Shown: positions 1-5,535 of the stretch, one piece after another
Numbering within the stretch: position 1 is the stretch's first letter
Layout of the letters: the number at the start of each line of letters is the position of its first letter
DNA from: an uncultured Spirochaetaceae bacterium
Lineage (GTDB): Bacteria > Spirochaetota > Spirochaetia > Treponematales > Treponemataceae
DNA length: 6,777 nucleotides
Assembly: GCA_902773215.1 (NCBI GenBank)
Contig: CACYDQ010000219.1
Coordinates: 1-6,777, forward strand
Direction of reading: 5' to 3'
Position numbers and translations under genes: made by a program
The notes under the pieces: generated by a model
What the model saw: only the letters and a program-made list of their open reading frames with translations
Told to the model about the DNA's origin: nothing
Database searches by the model: none

Positions 1-78
1 AAGCTTGCAATATCCAGTGGGGAAGCTTGCAATATCCAGTGGGGAAGCTTGCAATATCCAGTGGGGAAGCTTGCAATA
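1..78. repeat. Tandem array of a 22-bp unit (3 full copies plus a 12-bp partial)
   Basis: Three perfect back-to-back copies (1-22, 23-44, 45-66) of a 22-bp unit that begins AAGCTTGCAATA and ends CCAGTGGGG, then a fourth copy that matches for 12 bases (67-78) before diverging. Each unit carries a HindIII palindrome (AAGCTT) and the palindrome TTGCAA. The array is cut by the left edge, so its full length is unknown. There are no spacers, so this is not a CRISPR array. The unit length is not a multiple of three and no stop codon occurs in any frame of either strand inside the array. It could therefore be an intergenic variable-number repeat, an iteron-like protein-binding array, or the tail of an upstream gene; plus-strand frames entering from the left would stop at 85-87, 101-103 or 126-128. 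Confidence 0.9.
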
Positions 79-111
79 CGCAACTGATAGGACTTGTTGC
101 TGAAATGAAAT

Positions 112-139
112 TATTTTATATTGTTTAAACTATAAAATA
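112..139. promoter_or_regulatory. AT-rich inverted repeat abutting the -35 box of the HTH gene
   Basis: A perfect 9-bp inverted repeat, TATTTTATA (112-120) and TATAAAATA (131-139), is separated by 10 bases that contain the palindrome GTTTAAAC (123-130). It ends one base before the -35 hexamer at 141. A dyad in this place could be an operator for the HTH protein encoded just downstream, or simply an AT-rich UP-like element. Low-complexity AT sequence produces such dyads by chance, so the regulatory reading is tentative. Confidence 0.35.
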
Positions 140-140
140 G

Positions 141-168
141 TTGACAATTAATTATATTATGATATACT
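141..168 (+). promoter_or_regulatory. Sigma70-type promoter of the HTH gene
   Basis: Perfect -35 TTGACA at 141-146, a 16-bp spacer, and -10 TATACT at 163-168. A start of transcription near 175 would give a leader of about 20 nt that includes the Shine-Dalgarno GGAGG at 186-190. Confidence 0.75.
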
Positions 169-196
169 GAGGTTATATTCGAAATGGAGGTTTTCT

Positions 197-808
197 ATGC
201 CAAATTATTACCGCGATGAAGATGTCTTTCTTTTTATCCCGGATTTCCATCCCAAACTCTTACAGGATATAATGAAAATTTATGGCTGGAACAACCAAAG
301 GCTTGCATCGTTACTGGGCATCTCATCAGCAAGTGTAAACAACTATCTTGGGAATGCCTCAATGACAAATGATAAGCCTTCTACCTTGAGCGAACCACAG
401 TTCATTACACTGCTGATGTATATGCAACGGAAAATAGAAGAGCAGGATTCTTTGGCCCTTGCTTTCGCCGCCTTTGCACTGCTTTGCCCCGGGATTTCAC
501 CTTATTACCCGGACAAACTTTGTCTTTTGGTACAAAATGAAGCATCTAATGTAGAAAAAAAAATGATTTGCGATATGTATTCCTCCGTTTCATGGTTTCC
601 CTATGCTATACGTAATTTGAATATATTTGTGGATTGGCAGCACAATGGGCAAGACAAGTCTCTTTGTGAATACAAGAATATAGGAAGTATATTGGATTTG
701 ATGGATGATACTCCTGTATCGGAAGATGAAAAAGAGCTTGCAATAAAAAATGCAAAGAAAGTCATTCCTTTGTATCTCAAGATGTTTATGTCTGCTAGAC
801 CAGTCTAA
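197..808 (+). CDS. Small helix-turn-helix (XRE-like) DNA-binding protein
   Basis: A 203-residue protein, probably a cytoplasmic DNA-binding regulator. Residues about 21-51 read as a helix-turn-helix: an amphipathic helix, then RLASLLGISSASVNNYLGN, which has the pattern of a Cro/XRE-type HTH (short helix, GIS turn, recognition helix). The remaining 150 residues, with a hydrophobic Leu/Ala/Phe stretch around 85-100 and an acidic, helical C-terminus, match nothing I recognise. They could be a dimerisation or effector domain. The start is supported by GGAGG six bases upstream of the ATG. The gene has its own strong promoter and is visibly more AT-rich than the downstream genes, with many Ile, Asn and Lys codons, which suggests separate ancestry or recent acquisition. 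A role as an autoregulator acting on the upstream dyad, or on the neighbouring surface-protein genes, is conjecture. Confidence 0.7.
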   Translation: MPNYYRDEDVFLFIPDFHPKLLQDIMKIYGWNNQRLASLLGISSASVNNYLGNASMTNDKPSTLSEPQFITLLMYMQRKIEEQDSLALAFAAFALLCPGISPYYPDKLCLLVQNEASNVEKKMICDMYSSVSWFPYAIRNLNIFVDWQHNGQDKSLCEYKNIGSILDLMDDTPVSEDEKELAIKNAKKVIPLYLKMFMSARPV

Positions 809-825
809 GAGCCGCTACTTAAAAC

Positions 826-853
826 TTGATTTTTGTAATGGTTAGGATATAAT
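826..853 (+). promoter_or_regulatory. Sigma70-type promoter of the CAP/SUMF1 unit
   Basis: -35 TTGATT at 826-831 (four of six consensus), a 16-bp spacer, and a perfect -10 TATAAT at 848-853. Transcription would start near 860, giving a leader of about 30 nt. It lies only 17 bp beyond the stop of the HTH gene, so the exported-protein genes can be transcribed independently of that gene. Confidence 0.7.
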
Positions 854-889
854 TCAGATAGTTTTTGTTTCTATGGTAGGAGAATGGAA

Positions 890-1714
890 ATGAAGAAAAA
901 CCTGTTGCTTCGTTGTGCCTGTGTTCTGGCCGTGCTGTCTGCCTTTGCCATGCCAATGTCCGCCGGTTCGTCCGGCAGGAAGTCAAGCACGCACAAGGAA
1001 TCGTCAAAGAAGGAATCCAAGAAGAAAGAAAAAACTTCGAGGGACTCAAAGTCAAACAAGGATTCGTCTTCTGCTGCGAAAAAGTCAACGAACGAGCAGG
1101 AGACCGTGGATACGTCGATCTGGGATTTGTCTGTTGTGGATACGGCACGGGATGTTGACTACATGGGTGAAATCGAGAAGAATGTCGTCCTTGAGATGAA
1201 TATGGCCCGCAGCAATCCCAAGAAATATGCCGAGCTGTATATCGAGCCGCGGATAAAGGAATTCAACGGTAAGACCTATGGTGGGACGCTTCTGACATTT
1301 GAAGGAGCTGACGTCGTAAAAGAATGCGTCAAATTCATGAGCAGCCAAAAATCCCTTCCTGCTCTGTTGCCGTCAAAAGGCTTGACCCGGGCAGCCAAAG
1401 ACCTCTCGGAGACTCAGTGCCGGACCAACCAGACAGGGCATACCGCTCCGGATGGAAGCGACCCCTTCCAGCGAATGAAGCGCTATGGTTCATATTCTGG
1501 TACGGCGGGTGAGAATGTATCCTATGGTTCAAAAAGCGCGAGGGAAATCGTGGTTTCGCTTCTGATTGATGACGGCGTGAAAAGCCGTGGCCACAGAAAG
1601 AATATCCTGAGCAAAGACTACACGGTGACAGGCATTGGATTCGCAGATACACATAAGGCATACGGATGCGAATGCGTGATTGATTTTGCGGATAGGTATA
1701 AGGAAAAAGAATAG
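890..1714 (+). CDS. Secreted CAP/SCP-domain (YkwD-like) protein
   Basis: A 274-residue exported protein of the CAP superfamily (SCP/PR-1/antigen 5). Residues 1-25 are a typical signal peptide (MKK, Leu/Ala/Val core, then MPMSA as a likely signal peptidase I site). Residues about 29-67 form a Lys/Ser-rich low-complexity linker, which could interact with anionic envelope polymers or act as a tether. The CAP domain spans about 98-267 and keeps the family signatures: H184 in GHTAPDG, the GEN motif with E208, and GHRKNIL with H235, followed by a TGIGF strand. These His/Glu residues form the conserved CAP cavity that often binds a metal; no enzymatic activity is established for most bacterial members. 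The ATG at 890 is preferred to the one at 884, because AGGAG at 878-882 sits 7 bases from 890 and only 1 from 884. The next gene begins 36 bp on, with no promoter seen, so the two are probably co-transcribed. Confidence 0.85.
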   Translation: MKKNLLLRCACVLAVLSAFAMPMSAGSSGRKSSTHKESSKKESKKKEKTSRDSKSNKDSSSAAKKSTNEQETVDTSIWDLSVVDTARDVDYMGEIEKNVVLEMNMARSNPKKYAELYIEPRIKEFNGKTYGGTLLTFEGADVVKECVKFMSSQKSLPALLPSKGLTRAAKDLSETQCRTNQTGHTAPDGSDPFQRMKRYGSYSGTAGENVSYGSKSAREIVVSLLIDDGVKSRGHRKNILSKDYTVTGIGFADTHKAYGCECVIDFADRYKEKE

Positions 1715-1750
1715 GGAATATGTATGGGGAAGACCATACGAGGAGAAGAT

Positions 1751-2692
1751 ATGAAAACGAATAAAAGCCCGTCGTGCCATTTTGCCTGTGCTGTTTTCAT
1801 TATGGCGGCCTGTGTTGTGACTGTATTCGCGGTTTCCCCCAGCAATACCTCTGCATCTTCTTCTTCCGCTTCCGGCGGGCCTGTCCTGCTGGACAAGAAC
1901 AAGGACGATGATGCCGTATACAGGATTGTCTACGAGCTGAATGGGGGAACACAGAATCAGGCGAACGTGGATTTCTATTCTGGGAACAAAGACGTACCGC
2001 TCGCAAGTCCGACGCGGAGCGGTTACGTCTTCGTCGGGTGGTGGACGAATCCTAACGGCACCGGAAAGAAAATCGAACGGATAAGCAAGGGCAGCACGGG
2101 CGAAAAGAAGCTCTATGCCCTCTGGAAGATGGACGGCTTTGTGGCGAGCCTGAAAAACGATTCTTCGATGCTGGTGACGGCGATACCGCTTGGTAAGGTC
2201 TGCCGGGTGGACGGCCTGTGCAACAGCGAGGATGTGGAGACCTTGGACGCGTTCGCCATAAGCAAGTACGAGGTGACGCAGAGCCTCTACTATACGGTCA
2301 TGGGCAAGAATCCCAGCAAGTTCGCATCATCTCCTGTTCCGGGTGACGTGCAGGATCAGCGGCCTGTCGAAAGCGTGAGCTATGACGATGCAATCGAATT
2401 CTGCAATGCCCTCAGTGAGCTGGCGGGCAGGGAGAAGTGCTACAGGCGGTCGGTCAGCAAGGACGGTCCGGGGGGGGGGGGTGGGGGTGCGACTTTGCCG
2501 CCGGTGGCTACCGACTTCCCACCGAAGCGGAATGGGAGTTCGCAGCGAGGGGCGGGCTTTCCGGCGGCTGGGACTATTCGTATGCCGGATCGAACAGCAT
2601 TTACGATGTGGCGTGGTTCTACGACAACGCCAAAATGCGGACGCATCAGGTGGGTAGGAAGAAGGCGAACGCCTTGGGCTTGTACGACATGA
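1751..2692 (+). CDS. Modular surface protein, N-terminal frame: signal sequence, InlB-type repeat, first half of SUMF1 domain (frame lost at poly-G)
   Basis: This is the 5' portion of a gene that continues in another frame to 3297. As written it encodes 313 residues and ends at a TGA (2690-2692) after about 70 out-of-frame residues. Residues 1-28 are a signal sequence (a hydrophobic run ending VTVFA); a lipoprotein reading at MAAC (C21) is possible but the hydrophobic core continues past it. A Ser-rich linker (30-42) follows. Residues 57-126 are an InlB/Listeria-Bacteroides repeat (YELNGGT, then [16 protein letters not shown], then LYALW). From about 165 the first half of a SUMF1/FGE-sulfatase domain begins ([37 protein letters not shown]). 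The matching second half lies in the other frame beyond 12 G at 2470-2481. The ATG at 1751 has AGGAG five bases upstream and starts the signal peptide directly; an in-frame ATG at 1724 with AGGGA upstream is the alternative. Adding one G, or removing two, joins both parts into one 515- or 514-residue protein. Confidence 0.85.
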   Translation: MKTNKSPSCHFACAVFIMAACVVTVFAVSPSNTSASSSSASGGPVLLDKNKDDDAVYRIVYELNGGTQNQANVDFYSGNKDVPLASPTRSGYVFVGWWTNPNGTGKKIERISKGSTGEKKLYALWKMDGFVASLKNDSSMLVTAIPLGKVCRVDGLCNSEDVETLDAFAISKYEVTQSLYYTVMGKNPSKFASSPVPGDVQDQRPVESVSYDDAIEFCNALSELAGREKCYRRSVSKDGPGGGGGGATLPPVATDFPPKRNGSSQRGAGFPAAGTIRMPDRTAFTMWRGSTTTPKCGRIRWVGRRRTPWACTT

Positions 2693-3297
2693 GCGGCAAC
2701 GTCTGGGAGTGGTGCTGGAACGGCAGGGGCGGAACGACCCGCGGAGGCAGCGGGGGAGGGGAGGGCGACCTGAACGCCGTCGCCGAGTCATTCTGCAAGG
2801 TCTACTTCCAGAATACTCTGAGCGGAGTGAACAAGACTTGGACTGGCTTCCGCATTTGCCGGACGCTCAACGCCGCGTCCGTAGCGGACAGTATGGGGGT
2901 AAGCAGTCTCTATTTTACGTATATTGTGCAGGAAGGCGATATGATGTCGAGGATAGCTGAGAGGTTCGGAGTTTCCCAAGAAGCAATTATCAGTATCAAT
3001 AGTATAAAGTCTTCCCGTCTTATACAGCCGGGACAAGTTTTGAGAATTCCTTCACAGGGTTGGGAAGCGATAGCCGAGGCCTCTGCCGGGACGGGCGTAT
3101 ATTGGACAGAGCATGGCGAAAGTTTTCACCTGTATGAAGATTGCCAAGGGCTCAATCGTTCGGAAACGCTGACGACCGGAGCGGCAGATGAGGCTCTGAC
3201 CGCAGGGAAGGGGAACATCTGTAGCTTGTGCGAAATTCGCCATAGAAGGGAACTTGCTGCAGGTGCGGAAAGCCTCCCTGAGGCTGTGAACGAGTAG
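2437..3297 (+). CDS. Modular surface protein, C-terminal frame: second half of SUMF1 domain, LysM, Cys/His module
   Basis: This open frame holds the C-terminal part of the protein begun at 1751. The true join is in the G-run; the GTG at 2437 has GGAGAA directly against it and is not a convincing start. After the poly-Gly stretch come hallmark SUMF1 motifs: [38 protein letters not shown] and the terminal GFRICR (about residue 372 of the joined protein). The segment between WEWCW and RGGS is much shorter than usual for this family. Next is a LysM domain (about 389-435; [21 protein letters not shown] through [11 protein letters not shown]), which normally binds peptidoglycan N-acetylglucosamine chains. 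Last, about 450-494, is a [16 protein letters not shown] module with H460, C465, C491 and C494, which could bind zinc; similar VYWT modules end many Firmicutes envelope proteins. The SUMF1 fold here is more likely a C-type-lectin-like ligand-binding module than a sulfatase-activating enzyme, since no sulfatase gene is near. Confidence 0.85.
   Translation: MLQAVGQQGRSGGGGWGCDFAAGGYRLPTEAEWEFAARGGLSGGWDYSYAGSNSIYDVAWFYDNAKMRTHQVGRKKANALGLYDMSGNVWEWCWNGRGGTTRGGSGGGEGDLNAVAESFCKVYFQNTLSGVNKTWTGFRICRTLNAASVADSMGVSSLYFTYIVQEGDMMSRIAERFGVSQEAIISINSIKSSRLIQPGQVLRIPSQGWEAIAEASAGTGVYWTEHGESFHLYEDCQGLNRSETLTTGAADEALTAGKGNICSLCEIRHRRELAAGAESLPEAVNE
2470..2487 (+). repeat. Poly-G tract (12 G, T, 5 G) at the frame break
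   Basis: Twelve consecutive G (2470-2481), one T, then five G (2483-2487). Upstream coding uses codons starting at 2459, 2462 and so on; downstream coding uses 2482, 2485, 2488 and so on. A one-base insertion or two-base deletion in the run restores the frame, giving Pro-(Gly)n-Trp-Gly-Cys-Asp-Phe. Long G homopolymers are classic slipped-strand phase-variation tracts, including in Treponema pallidum. A base-count error in sequencing or assembly is the main alternative. Confidence 0.9.
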
Positions 3298-3325
3298 GAC
3301 CTTGGTAAGTCCGGTTCATAAGGTC
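3298..3325. terminator. Weak inverted repeat between convergent genes
   Basis: GACCTT (3298-3303) and AAGGTC (3320-3325) form a perfect 6-bp inverted repeat with a 16-base loop, exactly between the two convergent stop codons (3297 and 3316) and overlapping the end of the ATPase gene. There is no T-run on either side, so it is a poor intrinsic terminator; it is listed because the position fits a shared bidirectional stop. Confidence 0.2.
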
Positions 3326-4611
3326 AGACTGCCTTCATTCAGCAGGAAGTCGTAGATGTTCATTGTGTATATCCCGTAGTCGTCATAATAGGGAGGAACG
3401 ATGTCGTTCGTTATGATGATTTTTCTGAAGGAGTCATCAATCAGCTTGAATGGTCGGGTTTCCTGCGTCCTTTTTCCCTCGTCCTGCACCGAGTACGCAG
3501 ACTGGATGTAGTAGCGTTCCGAACCAAGGTTGCACACGAAGTCAACTTCCAGTTGGCTTCGTACGACTTTCCCGTCTGCGTTTTTAGATGCTGTGCTGAT
3601 GACACCCACGTCCACATTGTAACCCCTCCGTCTGAGCTCATTATAAATCACGTTTTCCATGCTGTGAGTTTGCTCAAGCTGGCGGAAATTTATGCGGGCG
3701 TTTCGTAGTCCCAGATCCGAGAAGTAATACTTCCGTGGGGTCTCTATGTAAGACCTTCCTTTTATGTCATAGCGAGTGGACGCTTCGACCAGAAAGGAAT
3801 CTTCCAGATAGTCCAGATATTTTTTTATCGTAGTGGATGTTATGTTTGATTTCTTTTTGGAGTGAAATGTATTCTTCAGTTTCTCAGGGTTTGTGAGGGA
3901 ACCGATTGCAGAGGAAAGCACGTCAAGCAGTTCTTCCAGTTCCCCGGTATTCCTTATTTTGTTCCTCTGCTGGATGTCCCGTATGTAAATCTCTTCAAAC
4001 AGACCGTTGAGCAGCGACAGCTTCTCTGATTTGTTCTCGCGGAGGACGACGAGAGGAATTCCCCCATACAGCATATATTCGGAGAAGCCTTCATATCTGT
4101 CGCCTTTGAATACGCTCATAAACTCAGCGAAGCTCAGCGGAAACAGATGCAGCACATCTCCCCGTCCTGCAAATTCCGTGGCTATATCGTGTGAGAGTAA
4201 CTTTGCGTTGCTTCCCGTAACGTATACGTCCATGTTTTCCTTTCGGAGATATCCGTTCAGAACGGATTCAAACGAGTCAAGCATCTGAATTTCATCGAGC
4301 AGGAGGTAGTACATTCCGCTGTCAGTAATCTTGCTCTGGATATAGCTGAGGAACTTATGAGGATTCGCCTTTCTCCGTGTTTTTTGCATTTCAATCAGGT
4401 CCTCGCCGATACGCATAAGGTCATCCGCAGAATCGAACGCAAAACGGATGATATGGTCAGGGGCAATCCCGTTTTCAATCAGGTGATTGTAAAAGAGGGT
4501 GTTCAAAAGATATGACTTCCCGCACCGGCGTATTCCTGTTATTACCTTTATAAGGGTATTGTGTTTCCTGTCAATGAGCTTTTGCAGGCAGGATTCCCGC
4601 TTTATCTCCAT
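3316..4611 (-). CDS. AAA_14-type ATPase with C-terminal DUF4143 domain
   Basis: A 431-residue protein of the widespread AAA_14/DUF4143 family, usual length 380-450, so it looks complete. The ATPase half has Walker A GIRRCGKS (26-33), Walker B YYLLLDEIQ with D106/E107, and a sensor-1-like VTGSNA (131-136), followed by the family's AGRGDVLHLFPLSFAEF segment. The LYGGIPLVVL segment (181-190) and the DUF4143 region (about 200-430) follow; this region includes a winged-helix-like part (TSTTIKKYLDYLEDSFLV) and a PD-(D/E)XK-like strand ending LEVDF (354-358), then YYIQSAYSV. Cellular function is unknown for nearly all family members; they are abundant in anaerobes and treponemes and are often part of multicopy families. 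The ATG at 4611 follows GGAGG four bases upstream on the minus strand. It lies downstream of the coiled-coil gene on the same strand, separated by paired palindromic repeats. No convincing separate promoter was found. Confidence 0.92.
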   Translation of the reverse strand: MEIKRESCLQKLIDRKHNTLIKVITGIRRCGKSYLLNTLFYNHLIENGIAPDHIIRFAFDSADDLMRIGEDLIEMQKTRRKANPHKFLSYIQSKITDSGMYYLLLDEIQMLDSFESVLNGYLRKENMDVYVTGSNAKLLSHDIATEFAGRGDVLHLFPLSFAEFMSVFKGDRYEGFSEYMLYGGIPLVVLRENKSEKLSLLNGLFEEIYIRDIQQRNKIRNTGELEELLDVLSSAIGSLTNPEKLKNTFHSKKKSNITSTTIKKYLDYLEDSFLVEASTRYDIKGRSYIETPRKYYFSDLGLRNARINFRQLEQTHSMENVIYNELRRRGYNVDVGVISTASKNADGKVVRSQLEVDFVCNLGSERYYIQSAYSVQDEGKRTQETRPFKLIDDSFRKIIITNDIVPPYYDDYGIYTMNIYDFLLNEGSLTL

Positions 4612-4615
4612 ACAG

Positions 4616-4620
4616 CCTCC
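4616..4620 (-). promoter_or_regulatory. Shine-Dalgarno of the ATPase gene, touching the palindromic repeat
   Basis: Minus-strand GGAGG, four bases before the ATG at 4611. Its first two G (4620 and 4619) are part of the 15-bp arm 4619-4633 that is perfectly complementary to 4729-4743. Pairing of those arms in the mRNA would tie up part of the ribosome-binding site. Confidence 0.6.
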
Positions 4621-4621
4621 G

Positions 4622-4666
4622 TTCTAGAAGAGATTTTTGCAACTTTACACACTTTTCTCTTCTAGA
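4622..4666. repeat. Palindromic repeat copy A
   Basis: A 45-bp element with arms TCTAGAAGAGA (4623-4633 region) and TCTCTTCTAGA (4656-4666), an 11-bp perfect inverted repeat around a loop of about 22 bases that contains TTTTTGCAACTTT. It matches copy B at 42 of 45 positions. On the minus strand it lies in the leader of the ATPase gene and ends two bases from the Shine-Dalgarno. It could be a REP-like element, a regulator-binding site or a leader hairpin. Confidence 0.85.
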
Positions 4667-4694
4667 CTATCGGCATAAGCGGGCGAAAAGTGCA

Positions 4695-4739
4695 TTCCAG
4701 AAGAGATTTTTGCAACTTTTTACACTTTTCTCTTCTAGA
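4695..4739. repeat. Palindromic repeat copy B
   Basis: The second copy, in the same orientation as copy A, 28 bases from it. Differences from A are T to C at the fourth base (4698), and AC to TT in the loop (4719-4720 region). The arms are TTCCAGAAGAGA (4695-4706) and TCTCTTCTAGAA (4729-4740). The base change leaves a C-A mismatch in a plus-strand transcript but a G-U pair in a minus-strand transcript, so the stem survives only in RNA made in the direction of both flanking genes. Confidence 0.85.
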
Positions 4740-4745
4740 ACGGGG

Positions 4746-4759
4746 CGTCTCCAGAGACG
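4746..4759. terminator. Short hairpin just past the coiled-coil gene
   Basis: CGTCTC (4746-4751) and GAGACG (4754-4759) form a tight stem (effectively five pairs with a four-base loop) 8-21 bases past the stop codon of the coiled-coil gene on the minus strand. It is followed by CCCCG rather than a U-run, so intrinsic termination is doubtful; it may protect the mRNA end. Confidence 0.25.
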
Positions 4760-4766
4760 GAAGGGG

Positions 4767-5528
4767 TCAGTCGACGAGCAGCAGGCACTTGTTGATTATC
4801 TCCCGCTCCATGTTGCGTCCTGCCCGCTTGTCACTCGGCGTTGCGGCGGAAGAGAACTGGAGCGCATGGTCGCCGTGGAAGCGGATTTTTGGGTGCCCGT
4901 GCTGCTCCGGGACAAGCTCGAAACCGCACTTTGAGAGGGCTTTCAGGCGCTTGTCGGTATTGTCCTGCTTGAGGGCGGTTTTGATGTCATCCGCGAGCTT
5001 CTCGGCCTTGGAATGCAGGGGGGAGAACTGCTCGTTTTCCTGTATAAAATCGTCCAGTACCTGGAACTTGCGCAGATGCGAGTCCTTGTCGAGCTTGTTT
5101 TTTGCCTCTCTGGCCGCTTCCCACAGCAGGGCCTTGAAGTATTCCTCTATCTCGGCAGGGAATTTTTGATCCACCGCACATTTGATTCTGAGGGTTATGT
5201 CCCCGGAGGACTCTTTCTGCGACTTGTCGAAATGTGCCTCATAGGACTCGCATTTGCCTTTGAGGATGTCGTTCTCCTCTTTTAGGTGCTCGTTCTGTGC
5301 TTTCAAATCCTTGTTTTCTTCATTCGACATATCGAACAGCTTGTCCGATTCAATCTTCTCATTTCTCAGGGCGGAGAATGCTTCCTTGTCCTTTTGGGCG
5401 AGTGATGCCAGCGTGTCCTGCATCTGTATGGCGAGGGACTTGGCGAACAAACCGCTCCTGGCCTTCGCTATGCTGGCGAGGCCTTGGGCGAGCGTTTCTG
5501 TCTCTGGAAAATCGGGGGAAGATGGCAT
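4767..5528 (-). CDS. Coiled-coil protein of unknown function with a conserved-looking C-terminal module
   Basis: I do not recognise this 253-residue protein. It has no signal peptide or membrane segment, so it is probably cytoplasmic. Residues about 45-105 are charged and heptad-like (KDKEAFSALRNEKIESDKLF through LKAQNEHLKEENDILKGK), predicting a coiled coil and oligomerisation. Residues 110-185 look helical. The end (about 195-250) is a compact alpha/beta-looking segment, with KALSKCGFELVPEQHGHPKI, a short strand pair, then TPSDKRAGRN and a final helix. The GF...GHPKI...TPSD-RAG-N pattern reminds me of small HicA- or dsRNA-binding-like domains, which would suggest nucleic-acid binding; this is a resemblance, not an identification. 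The start is uncertain: the ATG at 5528 lacks a Shine-Dalgarno but sits 7 bases after a promoter-like -10. A TTG at 5564 would add 12 residues but lies inside the putative -35. The frame is open further upstream without ATG or GTG. Confidence 0.7.
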   Translation of the reverse strand: MPSSPDFPETETLAQGLASIAKARSGLFAKSLAIQMQDTLASLAQKDKEAFSALRNEKIESDKLFDMSNEENKDLKAQNEHLKEENDILKGKCESYEAHFDKSQKESSGDITLRIKCAVDQKFPAEIEEYFKALLWEAAREAKNKLDKDSHLRKFQVLDDFIQENEQFSPLHSKAEKLADDIKTALKQDNTDKRLKALSKCGFELVPEQHGHPKIRFHGDHALQFSSAATPSDKRAGRNMEREIINKCLLLVD

Positions 5529-5535
5529 GCAATAT

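Noticed and set aside
1..78. CRISPR array
   Set aside because: The 22-bp units are directly adjacent with no unique spacers.
819..1148. A minus-strand 109-codon frame opposite the CAP gene N-terminus
   Set aside because: It is a shadow of the Lys/Ser-rich linker and would overlap the CAP gene promoter; there is no Shine-Dalgarno or family match.
2437..2475. Independent translation start for the C-terminal half at GTG 2437
   Set aside because: The purine-rich GGAGAA touches the GTG with no spacing, and the encoded N-terminus is out of frame with the SUMF1 motifs that precede the G-run.
2327..2791. A minus-strand Arg/Ser/Pro-rich frame opposite the SUMF1 gene
   Set aside because: Its composition is that of an antisense GC-rich shadow, and the plus strand has clear domain motifs.
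4622..4740. Insertion sequence or transposon
   Set aside because: The terminal inverted repeats enclose only about 90 bp with no coding capacity, and no target-site duplication was evident outside 4619-4743.
4690..5169. A plus-strand 159-codon frame starting within the palindromic repeats
   Set aside because: It is antisense to the coiled-coil gene, low in recognisable motifs, and begins in a non-coding repeat.
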